Shown here piece after piece: positions 14,489-21,224 of a DNA stretch of 51,014 bases. The stretch comes from a virus: IMG/VR virus record IMGVR_UViG_3300020202_000013, positions 1-51,014 of that record. One strand, 5' to 3'. The translations under genes and the position numbers were made by a program. The notes under the pieces were generated by a model. That model saw nothing but the letters and a program-made list of their open reading frames with translations, had not been told where the DNA came from and made no database searches. Each line of letters opens with the position of its first letter. The first letter of the stretch is position 1.

Positions 14489-14530
14489 ATAGCGCTATGA
14501 AACGTAGCGCGTCAACACAAATTGTAGCGT
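14489..14530 (-). promoter_or_regulatory. Left operator/promoter region, TAGCG-type repeats
   Basis: It contains the palindrome ATAGCGCTAT (14489-14498), GTAGCGC (14504-14510) and GTAGCG (14524-14529). The same core occurs between ci and cro. The sites lie just upstream of the leftward early operon, so the CI-like repressor or Cro probably binds here. The exact -10 and -35 are not clear to me. Confidence 0.6.
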
Positions 14531-14540
14531 CATGTTGAAA

Positions 14541-14930
14541 TCAATCATCCGGCGGGATGTAATCAGGCCAGAAGTCCGGCTCTTCCGTAGGTGGCTTCGG
14601 AGGTGAGGGCAGGGTCAGAACCTCGCCGTCGAAGGCAGCCCGAATGACCGCGCCATAGGCGGCCTTGTGTTGGAAGACGGCTTTGATTTCCCGGCCGTCC
14701 GCGATCATCCCGCCAATCCAGCCGCAGCGCTCCGCAGTCAGGTAGCCGATCTGCACGCCTCGCATGCTCAGCACGGCGACGGCTCTGGGGTCAGCGGGGT
14801 TCTTAGGCTCTGGAATAAGCTGCACCGGCTCACCCGGCTTGCAGATTTCGATCTCGAAGCGTCGGCCAGGTCCGCGCTTATTTTCATAATCTGCCCCGAC
14901 CACGGCGAGGCTTAACTGGCTCATGCCCAC
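14541..14930 (-). CDS. HIRAN-domain protein
   Basis: A 129-residue protein. Residues 5-75 follow the HIRAN pattern: a strand LSLAVVGADYENK, then an RFEIEICKPGEPVQLIPEPKNPAD region, then AVAVLSMRGVQIGYLTAERC. HIRAN domains recognise DNA ends or stalled forks in helicases; stand-alone forms occur in phages. The C-terminus is Pro- and Asp-rich. The start could be GTG 14930 or ATG 14924. It is the third gene of the repressor operon, so it should be made in lysogens. Confidence 0.75.
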   Translation of the reverse strand: MGMSQLSLAVVGADYENKRGPGRRFEIEICKPGEPVQLIPEPKNPADPRAVAVLSMRGVQIGYLTAERCGWIGGMIADGREIKAVFQHKAAYGAVIRAAFDGEVLTLPSPPKPPTEEPDFWPDYIPPDD

Positions 14931-14939
14931 CGCGGCACC

Positions 14940-15257
14940 TCAGCGGACCTCGCGCCCCCAGAAGTCCAGCTTTGGCGGCGGCGGCACGTCGGAGTGGCAG
15001 AAGCGGCATTTCAGCGCTTCCGATTGGATCACTTCAGCGCAAACCGGGCACTTGCGCATTGCCCCTGACTGGAGGCCGGCCCGCTTCGAGCGCGTGTCCT
15101 GCTTATCCTTGTCGGGTGAGGCCACCGCTGATCCCAGCAGGCCGAGCGGCCCCAGCAAGACGCCAATAATGAAGAACCCGGCACCGCTCCTGCCCTTGCT
15201 TCGCGCCACCATTGCCGACGCCAAGCCGCAGATCAGCCATATGATTACGAGGGTCAG
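14940..15257 (-). CDS. Zinc-ribbon membrane protein in the repressor operon
   Basis: About 105 residues. The frame extends upstream of all ATG codons into a hydrophobic segment (LTLVIIWLICGLASAMV) that reads as a membrane helix. A second helix (AGFFIIGVLLGPLGLLGSAVA) and a zinc ribbon follow (CPVCAEVIQSEALKCRFC). The best start is CTG 15257: it overlaps the repressor stop (CTGA) and has GGGAGG five bases upstream. Alternatives are TTG 15224 and ATG 15212, both losing the first helix. Expression with the repressor and a membrane location suggest superinfection exclusion or host alteration; that is inference. Confidence 0.65.
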   Translation of the reverse strand: MTLVIIWLICGLASAMVARSKGRSGAGFFIIGVLLGPLGLLGSAVASPDKDKQDTRSKRAGLQSGAMRKCPVCAEVIQSEALKCRFCHSDVPPPPKLDFWGREVR

Positions 15258-15979
15258 ATGCGCCTCCCGATCCAGATGACGCGACCGATCACAGCCACTT
15301 CACCGTCGCCCACTTCGTCTGGCCGGACCAGCTGATTATCCGGCATGAGGAGCCACGAGCCTCGAGGCGTGACGCGGATTCGGCGGATCATCCCGAGGTC
15401 CCCGTAAGCGACTGCCCAGATGCGATCCTGGTCATCAATGCGCCGGTGGGCAGTGTCAACGAGGACGATGTCTCCGTCCATGATCGTCGGCTGCATCGAG
15501 TCTCCGCTGCCGCGCGTGACCTTCAGCCGCTCAATCGGGCCTTGGTGGAGGCCCCGGAGCCAGTCGGTCCGGAAGGGGACAATCCCCATCACCTCGGCAT
15601 GCCCTTGGAGGAACGAGGCACCCATTCCCAACGGGAGGTCGATCTCCTCGATAAGCGCGAGGCCGTGCTCGCTTGCGATGTCCGCCAAGGAGGTGGGTGG
15701 CGCCTTGTCGGTTGAGGGTTGCCTTACCGCGTCTCGCGGCAGCTCACCGTCAGGCAGGGCGCCACCCTTTAACAGCCAATCGGTCGGCACGCCCAGTATC
15801 CTCGCGAAGTCTGGAGCCCGCTTCGCGAAGCCGTTCTGATTGCCCTCATAGGCCCGGTATGTCGTGGGATGGATCTTGGCGGCTCGGGCGAAGCTCGCTG
15901 CATCATGGTAGCCCGCCCGCTCGCGCGCCCACTCCAGTCGGCCGCCCGGTGTGTCGAGATCCTGCTCACCTTCCATCAT
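15254..15979 (-). CDS. cI: CI-like phage repressor (HTH plus S24/LexA-type domain)
   Basis: A 241-residue protein from ATG 15979. Residues 13-70 form an XRE-type helix-turn-helix (LEWARERAGYHDAASFARAA...YRAYEGNQ) ending in PTDWLLKG. The C-terminal domain has GSGDSMQPTIMDGDIVLVD with Ser161, the S24 nucleophile position. The expected catalytic Lys is replaced: the strand reads GMIRRIR (Arg199-Arg200). No Ala-Gly or Cys-Gly cleavage site is obvious. It may therefore be non-self-cleaving. No Shine-Dalgarno precedes the start; the message may be leaderless, as known for lambda cI. It would maintain lysogeny through the flanking operators. Confidence 0.85.
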   Translation of the reverse strand: MMEGEQDLDTPGGRLEWARERAGYHDAASFARAAKIHPTTYRAYEGNQNGFAKRAPDFARILGVPTDWLLKGGALPDGELPRDAVRQPSTDKAPPTSLADIASEHGLALIEEIDLPLGMGASFLQGHAEVMGIVPFRTDWLRGLHQGPIERLKVTRGSGDSMQPTIMDGDIVLVDTAHRRIDDQDRIWAVAYGDLGMIRRIRVTPRGSWLLMPDNQLVRPDEVGDGEVAVIGRVIWIGRRI

Positions 15980-15998
15980 GGCGAGCGTGTTGCACAAC

Positions 15999-16044
15999 GT
16001 AGCGCTACAAATCATGTTGCGCTCTGGCGCTACGAATGATAGCG
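15999..16044. promoter_or_regulatory. Right operator region between ci and cro
   Basis: It holds a perfect palindrome GTAGCGCTAC (15999-16008) and an inverted repeat CGCTA-N7-TAGCG (16028-16032 and 16040-16044). It lies in the 72-base gap between the divergent repressor and cro starts. The core matches that in the left operator region at 14489-14530. Divergent promoters must be here. Confidence 0.7.
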
Positions 16045-16051
16045 AGTGCTC

Positions 16052-16297
16052 ATGCACAGCTTCACGGATCACGCGTCGCTTCTCGCCGTCCTCGGTGGCG
16101 GGGCTGAAGTCGCCTCAGGGATCAATGCGCTTCCGGTCACGGTCCGCGCCTGGTCAGCGCGAAATCGGATACCGCCGGAGTATTGGCCTGACATCATCAG
16201 ACTGAGCGAAACCAAGGGGCATCCCGTCACGGCCGAATGGCTGATGCACTCGACGCCTGCCCGGAAGCGCGAAGAGCAGCAGGCGGAGGCAGCCTGA
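16052..16297 (+). CDS. cro: Cro-like regulator
   Basis: An 81-residue protein from ATG 16052 (MHSFTDHASLLAVLGGGAEV); a GTG two codons earlier is possible. Residues 8-45 form a small helix-turn-helix (SLLAVLGGGAEVASGINALPVTVRAW) followed by RNRIPPEYWPDIIRLSE, the typical Cro/YdaS-type ending. It is divergent from the repressor and first on the rightward side, as in lambdoid switches. It should repress ci or reduce early expression during lytic growth. Confidence 0.8.
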   Translation: MHSFTDHASLLAVLGGGAEVASGINALPVTVRAWSARNRIPPEYWPDIIRLSETKGHPVTAEWLMHSTPARKREEQQAEAA

Positions 16298-16300
16298 TGT

Positions 16301-16561
16301 TCAGCGGTCGTCCTCGCGATCCGGCGGCGGAAATAGCGCAACCATCTGGTCGAACACCCGCAACGCCGAAAGCCGCTCCGGCACCCCAATCGCAGCCTCG
16401 GACATCGGGCGGAGCAGCTCATGGATAGCTTTGCGCGTGTGGCTCGGGATTTCCCCGTTCGTGACCTTGAGCAGCTCCACGATGATGCGCGACTGAGTTT
16501 CGAGCGCCGTCGTGAGGAACCGGTGCACCGCAAGGGCTTCGGCGGCGGTTGGGGTCTCCAT
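16301..16561 (-). CDS. Hypothetical helical protein, antisense within the right early region
   Basis: An 86-residue protein. ATG 16561 has AAGGGA about six bases upstream; a longer frame to 16657 has poor composition. It is all-helical (AAEALAVHRFLTTALETQSR, then HTRKAIHELLRPMSEAA) with an acidic end. It lies on the minus strand between cro and the next rightward gene, so it is antisense to any read-through from the cro promoter. Function is unknown; a regulatory role is possible but unsupported. Confidence 0.55.
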   Translation of the reverse strand: METPTAAEALAVHRFLTTALETQSRIIVELLKVTNGEIPSHTRKAIHELLRPMSEAAIGVPERLSALRVFDQMVALFPPPDREDDR

Positions 16562-16615
16562 TGCGTTTCCCTTCGTGCTAATCTCGACAATCGCACGATA
16601 GCCGGATGGGGAGGG

Positions 16616-16720
16616 GTGTCCAACTCCTCCCCTGAAGGCGTCTGCGGCGACTGCCACCGCACAGCTGACGAAATCCCGTCATGCCCTGATCGTTACTGCC
16701 CATTCCGGCAGGCCGCCTGA
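16616..16720 (+). CDS. 34-residue putative zinc-ribbon peptide
   Basis: A GTG at 16616 opens a frame ending at 16720: MSNSSPEGVCGDCHRTADEI, then PSCPDRYCPFRQAA. It has two CxxC-like pairs (CGDC and CPDRYC) suited to one zinc ion. Its stop overlaps the next ATG (TGATG). The start is uncertain because GGGGAGG is almost adjacent to the GTG. Chance is possible at this size, but the cysteine spacing argues for a real gene. Confidence 0.4.
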   Translation: MSNSSPEGVCGDCHRTADEIPSCPDRYCPFRQAA

Positions 16721-16869
16721 TGATCCCCGGCTTTCTCCTGCTGCTGTTCGTCAGCGGTGCCCTCTGCGCCTGCTCCCGCATCTCGCAGGCGAGCCAAAGC
16801 CGCGCGCGCAAGGGTGCCGATCGGAACGGGGCGTCTGATCCTCTTCATCGTTCGGAGAATGCACAGTGA
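16720..16869 (+). CDS. 49-residue small lipoprotein or membrane-anchored peptide
   Basis: ATG 16720 overlaps the previous stop and TGA 16867-16869 overlaps the next GTG (GTGA). The N-terminus is hydrophobic (MIPGFLLLLFVSGALCACS), with a possible lipobox around GALC or LCAC, and the remainder is basic and soluble. It may be exported or simply membrane-anchored. Double coupling supports translation. Function is unknown. Confidence 0.5.
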   Translation: MIPGFLLLLFVSGALCACSRISQASQSRARKGADRNGASDPLHRSENAQ

Positions 16870-17333
16870 TCGTCAAACAGTCGGTACAAGATAGTCAAAT
16901 CGTCTCGCACGATAGTGTCACGGAAGTGGTCCGGCGGCAGCTGCACACGGCGATCGTGGTGCGGCGCAGGTTCACGGCCGAGCAGCTTGCCAATGATAGT
17001 GGCGTCAGTGTCTCCGCGATCCGCTCGTACATGCGGAACGATGGGCCGAAGGAGCCTTGCCTATCCACGGCACTCAGCCTCGCGGTGGTTCTGGGGCAGC
17101 CGGCGGTATCCGCTATCATGGCGCTCATCGGCTACACGGCCGCTCCCCAGGACGAGCCTGACCAGATCCAGCCGATGCAGATCGTGGCCGGCTGCCTTAC
17201 GCAATTGGGAGTGATCGGCCGGGCTGCGGCGGACAATCGCATCGACCATGTCGAGGAGCCGGATACGATGGCAGCGGCGGATCTCCTCATCGCGACGGTG
17301 CTGCCGCTGTCGAGCGCGGGGAAGGCCGCTTGA
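16866..17333 (+). CDS. Helix-turn-helix regulatory protein
   Basis: A 155-residue protein starting at GTG 16866, coupled to the preceding gene. Residues 30-85 contain a helix-turn-helix (RRRFTAEQLANDSGVSVSAI, then RSYMRNDG...LSTALSLAVVLGQPAVSAIMALIGY). The C-terminal part is helical and may mediate oligomerisation. Position early in the rightward operon, after cro, is that of CII-like or other delayed-early regulators. It is one of two candidates for the activator of the repeated late promoter-like elements; this is speculation from context. Confidence 0.65.
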   Translation: MIVKQSVQDSQIVSHDSVTEVVRRQLHTAIVVRRRFTAEQLANDSGVSVSAIRSYMRNDGPKEPCLSTALSLAVVLGQPAVSAIMALIGYTAAPQDEPDQIQPMQIVAGCLTQLGVIGRAAADNRIDHVEEPDTMAAADLLIATVLPLSSAGKAA

Positions 17334-18478
17334 GCGTCGATATCATCGTCGGTGACGCATTGACCGAGCTGCGCAAGCTGCCGTCGGAGAGCGTCGACTG
17401 CTGCGTCACGAGCCCGCCTTATTGGGGACTGCGGGATTACGACGTCGACGGTCAGATGGGTCTGGAACCCACGCTCGGCGAGCACCTGGACGCGATGGTT
17501 GAGCTATTCCGCGAGGTTCGGCGCGTCCTGAAATCTCACGGCACGCTCTGGCTGAATTACGGCGACTGCTATGCGGCCCAGCCGAACGGCAAGGCAGCCG
17601 CAGCTTACAAGGCGGAGGGCAGCGACGATCGCACCTTCCGCGACAAGCCGTTTTCGACCGTCGGGCCGATCTACCAGCGCGACGATTCCGCTCGGCAGCA
17701 AAGCCGCCGCGGGCGGAGTGGCAATCTTGGTAATGGAGGGATCAACGGCGTCGCCATTCCCAGCGGGCGCATCGTCGCTGGCGGATTTCTGAAGCCCAAA
17801 GACCTCTGCATGGTCCCTAACCGCCTTGCGATCGCGCTTCAGGATGACGGCTGGTTCGTTAGGTCCGAGATCATTTGGCACAAGCCCAACCCGATGCCTG
17901 AGAGCGTCTACGACCGGCCCACCTCGGCGCACGAGAAGGTCTGGCTGCTCACCAAGAGCGAGGAATATTTCTACAATCACGCGGCGATCCGGGAGCCGTG
18001 CAGCTCCGGCCCAAGCGACGTCCGGAAAATGCGCGAGGGGCTACCCCGCCTCGGCGGCAAGCACAAAGGCGCCAACGACCCAAGACTGAAAGCGAGTTCC
18101 CTCAGCAACATTGGCCGTAAACGATCCGTGGGAGATGGCGAGACCCGCAACGCTCGAAACGTTTGGACGATCGCACCCAAGCCGTTCCGCGAGGCGCACT
18201 TCGCGACCTTCCCGCCCGAGCTCGCGGCCCGATGCATCAAAGCTGGCGTGCCGGAGACCGTCTGTGGTGCGTGCGGGGCCCCGAGCGGCTGCGGCGGCAT
18301 CTGCAGTTTGTTCCCGCGCGTCCCCGGCCGCATCTTGGACCCATTCGGCGGCGCCGGCACCGTCGGGCTCGTGGCGGAATCGCTCGGCCTCGACGCCACG
18401 CTGATCGAGTTGAACCCCGGCTACGCAGCAATGGCGCGTCGGCGGATCGGCCTCACGGAAGAGGCTGAAGCAGCATGA
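17330..18478 (+). CDS. DNA methyltransferase (N6-adenine or N4-cytosine, beta class)
   Basis: A 382-residue enzyme starting at TTG 17330, overlapping the previous stop (TTGA). Motif IV, TSPPYWG, is at residues 27-33. Motif I, LDPFGGAGTVGL, is near residue 335, giving the beta-class order IV, target recognition, I. A Cys cluster (CGACGAPSGCGGIC) lies just before motif I. No restriction endonuclease is adjacent, so it is an orphan. It probably protects phage DNA from host restriction or affects regulation. The target site cannot be read from sequence. Confidence 0.88.
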   Translation: MSVDIIVGDALTELRKLPSESVDCCVTSPPYWGLRDYDVDGQMGLEPTLGEHLDAMVELFREVRRVLKSHGTLWLNYGDCYAAQPNGKAAAAYKAEGSDDRTFRDKPFSTVGPIYQRDDSARQQSRRGRSGNLGNGGINGVAIPSGRIVAGGFLKPKDLCMVPNRLAIALQDDGWFVRSEIIWHKPNPMPESVYDRPTSAHEKVWLLTKSEEYFYNHAAIREPCSSGPSDVRKMREGLPRLGGKHKGANDPRLKASSLSNIGRKRSVGDGETRNARNVWTIAPKPFREAHFATFPPELAARCIKAGVPETVCGACGAPSGCGGICSLFPRVPGRILDPFGGAGTVGLVAESLGLDATLIELNPGYAAMARRRIGLTEEAEAA

Positions 18479-19035
18479 GCCGCCAACTCGCCCTCTACCT
18501 CCACGCCCGAGCCGCCGGCGCCACGATGATGACCGCAGCCGCTGAGGCCGGGATCGCTGTCGCTGAAGCGCGCCTTATCGAGAACGACATCGCCCGCGGG
18601 ATCATCACGCTTCCTGCGCCCAAACCAATCACCCCCGAAGGAGAAGCCCCTATGCCCCGTGGAAAGAAGGCCGAAGCGCCGCAGGTCGAGGAGATCAAAG
18701 CGCCCGATTTCGAGCGTGCCGTTCGGATCTTCCGGCAGGACATCAAACCCGCCGTCGAGAGCGCTGGTGAGGCCGCCCAGGAAGCGTCAACCGGCTACAA
18801 GGAAATCAAGAACGAGTGCCACGTCAACACGCGCGCGGCCAAGTTCGTCTTCAAGCTGGCGAGCGAGAGCGAGGAAAAGCGGAACGACATCCTCCGCTCA
18901 CTCCGCGGCCTCCTCGGGGCCATGCAGATCGGGATCACCGACGACCTCGTCTCACTTGCCGAGAGCGAGACGCCTGACGCGCCGATCGTTCCGACCGCGG
19001 CCGCAGAACCACTCGAACTTCACACCGTCCAGTAA
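18475..19035 (+). CDS. Conserved phage hypothetical protein, helical
   Basis: A 186-residue protein, ATGA-coupled to the methyltransferase. A helical N-terminal part (residues 1-40) is followed by a linker (PKPITPEGEAPMPRGKKAEA) and a coiled-coil-like domain at about 75-160 (FERAVRIFRQDIKPAVESAG...NTRAAKFVFKLASESEEKRN). The second domain resembles, loosely, the DUF2312/GapR type of alphaproteobacterial DNA-binding helix pairs. An internal ATG at 18652 with GGAGAAG upstream could yield the second domain alone. Function is unassigned. Confidence 0.65.
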   Translation: MSRQLALYLHARAAGATMMTAAAEAGIAVAEARLIENDIARGIITLPAPKPITPEGEAPMPRGKKAEAPQVEEIKAPDFERAVRIFRQDIKPAVESAGEAAQEASTGYKEIKNECHVNTRAAKFVFKLASESEEKRNDILRSLRGLLGAMQIGITDDLVSLAESETPDAPIVPTAAAEPLELHTVQ

Positions 19036-19586
19036 TGACGTTCGTGGCGCTGGATTTATCGAAGGTGTCGGCCGGGTGGGCCCTCTGGAACGAGGGCATG
19101 GATCTTCCGGCGTGCGGCACTTGGGAACTCGGCTCGTCGATTACATCGGCGGGTCGGGCCTTCCTGCGCCTCCACCAGCGCTTGAACGACATCCATATCG
19201 TCACGCCAATCTCGAACCTCACCTATGAGAAGCCACTGGATCCGGCGACGCTCGGACGACAGACCAGCTTCGATATTCCCTTCGTTCTGATGGGGCTTGC
19301 CGCCCACGTCGAAAGCTATTGCGAGGCCAAGGCAATCCGCAAGGTGGCGTCGGTTCACCAAGCGACGTGGCGACGACATTTCCTGGGTAGGCTGAAGCGC
19401 GGCACCCGAAGCACGACGCTGAAGGACTATGCGGTCACGGCCTGCAAGCAGCTGGGGATCAGCCCCGGCAAGCACGACGCGGCCGAAGCCTGCGGGATCC
19501 TCGATTACTCGCTGCACCTGGCCGGGATCACCCCGCCTTGGCGGATGCAGCATGTGCTTACCGGGCAACTGGGGAGGGCGGCGTGA
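19035..19586 (+). CDS. RuvC-like Holliday junction resolvase
   Basis: A 183-residue RNase H-fold protein. VALDLSKVSAGWALW at the N-terminus gives the first acidic residue, Asp7. YEKPL supplies Glu65, and HDAAEACGILDY supplies Asp148, Glu151 and Asp157. This series of D, E and D-x-x-(E/D) is the RuvC-type active site used to cut branched DNA before packaging. TGATG overlap with the previous gene and GTGA overlap with the next place it in the replication operon. Confidence 0.8.
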   Translation: MTFVALDLSKVSAGWALWNEGMDLPACGTWELGSSITSAGRAFLRLHQRLNDIHIVTPISNLTYEKPLDPATLGRQTSFDIPFVLMGLAAHVESYCEAKAIRKVASVHQATWRRHFLGRLKRGTRSTTLKDYAVTACKQLGISPGKHDAAEACGILDYSLHLAGITPPWRMQHVLTGQLGRAA

Positions 19587-20224
19587 TTGCCTATGCGGCG
19601 CGTACCGGCACCCGGCGAAACCTGGATGCGCTTCGAGGTGCCGACTGGCGGCTTATGGTCTCGGCAAGGGGTGTGCTGCGGACGGAGGGATTTCCCTATG
19701 CACTCGACAATGGGGCCTGGACCGCGTTTCAGCGCGGCGAGCCCTTCGACGTGCCCGCGTTCGAACGAGCCGTGAAGATGCTCGGTTCGGGAGCTGACTG
19801 GATCGTCGTTCCCGATATCGTAATGGGCAGCCTTGCCTCGCTCGCTTTCTCCCGGCGCTGGCTGAAGAACCTGAGGCGGCGCGTCGCCCTTCGGGACCAA
19901 ACGTTTTTAATTGCCGTCCAGAACGGGATGGAGCCCAAGCACCTGAGACGGCTTCTCGGTCGCAAGGTCGGCATCTTCGTCGGCGGCGACACCGAATGGA
20001 AGCTCGCTACCATGAAGCAGTGGGCGGATCTGGCGCATAGCCGGGGTGCAATCTGCCATGTCGGGCGCGTGAACACGGCCGTTCGCATACATGCTTGCGA
20101 GGCGGCTGGCGTCGACAGTTTCGACGGGTCATCAGCCTCCCGCTTTTCGGTGACGCTTCGCCCGTTAGAGCTTGCCCGTCAGCAGACGGACCTTGAGGGC
20201 TATTTGGCGAGGCTGGCCGCATGA
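19583..20224 (+). CDS. TGT/DpdA-like protein (possible DNA base exchange enzyme)
   Basis: A 213-residue protein starting at GTG 19583 (GTGA overlap). The succession of motifs recalls tRNA-guanine transglycosylase barrels: ALDNGAW at 40-46 (Asp42), WIVVPDIV at 73-80 (Asp78), GIFVGGDTEWK at 130-140, and HVGRVNTAVRIHACEAAGVD then SFDGSSASRF at 159-188. The last block parallels the TGT segment GVD-x-FDC-x-x-x-TR that carries the catalytic Asp. Phage DpdA proteins of this fold exchange guanine in DNA for 7-deazaguanines to evade restriction. No queuosine or preQ0 synthesis genes are in the window, so the precursor would come from the host. Based on motifs only. Confidence 0.6.
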   Translation: MIAYAARTGTRRNLDALRGADWRLMVSARGVLRTEGFPYALDNGAWTAFQRGEPFDVPAFERAVKMLGSGADWIVVPDIVMGSLASLAFSRRWLKNLRRRVALRDQTFLIAVQNGMEPKHLRRLLGRKVGIFVGGDTEWKLATMKQWADLAHSRGAICHVGRVNTAVRIHACEAAGVDSFDGSSASRFSVTLRPLELARQQTDLEGYLARLAA

Positions 20225-21021
20225 CAGTCGCCATCGCCGCCACCCGCCACAGCTCGATCAATCGCGCGATCATGCTCGACTGGATCAAGGTCTGCATCGA
20301 CGAGGGCAAGCCGCTCCCGACCGACGAGGAAATCGCGGCCCGGTTCCAGTTCCTCGGGATCGAGCAGTCCCGCACGCTGCTGGCCGACCTCGCCGACCAG
20401 GGCTTGATCCGGATCCGGCATGGCAGCGACGGCCGCGAGATCAGCCTGGGCGAGGCGCCCGCTTCCAAGGCTTCTGCTGCGCGTCCGATCCCGAGCGTGG
20501 TCAAGCCGAGCCGCAGGCCGAAGACGGTCGACGAATGCGCGGCGAAGATCGTCAGCATCCTGCGGCCGAAGCGAGCTGGCCAGCCCAAGAACCCGGTGGC
20601 GCACGAAGCGAGGCCCGCGCAGCCGGAGATCGCGGGGGAGCTAGAGGCCCCAGTGTCGCTGACCGTCTCGCCCGTTCCGCTCGCTCAGCCAGGTCCGCAG
20701 CCGGCAAAGGCCAAGCGACAGACAAGAGACCAGCGCCGCAATTCAACGCGGATGCAGCTAAATATCCGCCCATCTGATCGAGCCATCGACCACCTGCGCG
20801 GGATGCAGCTGCCGGGCGAAGTACTTTCCGCCACCCTCGCTCGCCTCCTCGAGCAAGTTGCATCTGGTCAGCAGGTCGCGGACGCTCGCAAGCCTCTCGT
20901 TTCCGGCAAGGTCCTGAAGGCTGCCAATCAGGCACGGAAGGACCTTCATGTTTTCGCTGGTGAGCTGATCGAGCTTGGCTTCGAGCGCTGGATCAAGCGC
21001 CAGGGGAGGGCGTCCCGATGA
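20221..21021 (+). CDS. Winged-helix DNA-binding protein
   Basis: A 266-residue protein, ATGA-coupled. Residues 10-80 are a winged helix (INRAIMLDWIKVCIDEGKPL, then TDEEIAARFQF...SRTLLADLADQGLIRIR). A long Pro/Ala/Lys-rich linker (about 80-180) leads to a basic helical C-terminal domain (STRMQLNIRPSDRAIDHLRG) and a closing helix. Architecture suggests a replication initiator or transcription regulator acting just upstream of DnaB. It is the second candidate activator for the late promoter-like elements. Confidence 0.65.
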   Translation: MTVAIAATRHSSINRAIMLDWIKVCIDEGKPLPTDEEIAARFQFLGIEQSRTLLADLADQGLIRIRHGSDGREISLGEAPASKASAARPIPSVVKPSRRPKTVDECAAKIVSILRPKRAGQPKNPVAHEARPAQPEIAGELEAPVSLTVSPVPLAQPGPQPAKAKRQTRDQRRNSTRMQLNIRPSDRAIDHLRGMQLPGEVLSATLARLLEQVASGQQVADARKPLVSGKVLKAANQARKDLHVFAGELIELGFERWIKRQGRASR

Positions 21022-21224
21022 GCGCCGAGGTTATCTCCCTCCGGCCATCGCAAGCCGATCTGGAAGCGGCCTGGGCGGCCTATGACGCTGCGAGGATGCA
21101 GCTGGAGCGCCTGTACGCCTTCCCGGTCAGCAGCACCGACAATGAGCGCTTCAACGCTGCCATCCAGGCGGTGCGGGCCCACCAGGCCTTCTATCGGCTC
21201 GCGAAGCGCATGGAGGGCATGTGA
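21018..21224 (+). CDS. Small helical hypothetical protein
   Basis: A 68-residue, entirely helical protein (MSAEVISLRPSQADLEAAWA, then AYDAARMQLERLYAF). It overlaps the previous gene by four bases and the helicase start by four (GTGA). It may be a small partner of the replication proteins. No family is recognised. Confidence 0.6.
   Translation: MSAEVISLRPSQADLEAAWAAYDAARMQLERLYAFPVSSTDNERFNAAIQAVRAHQAFYRLAKRMEGM

Noticed and set aside
16297-16428. Plus-strand 43-codon frame coupled to the cro stop (TGATG)
   Set aside because: Low-complexity Pro/Ala/Ser product opposite a better minus-strand gene (16301-16561); the overlap is probably chance.
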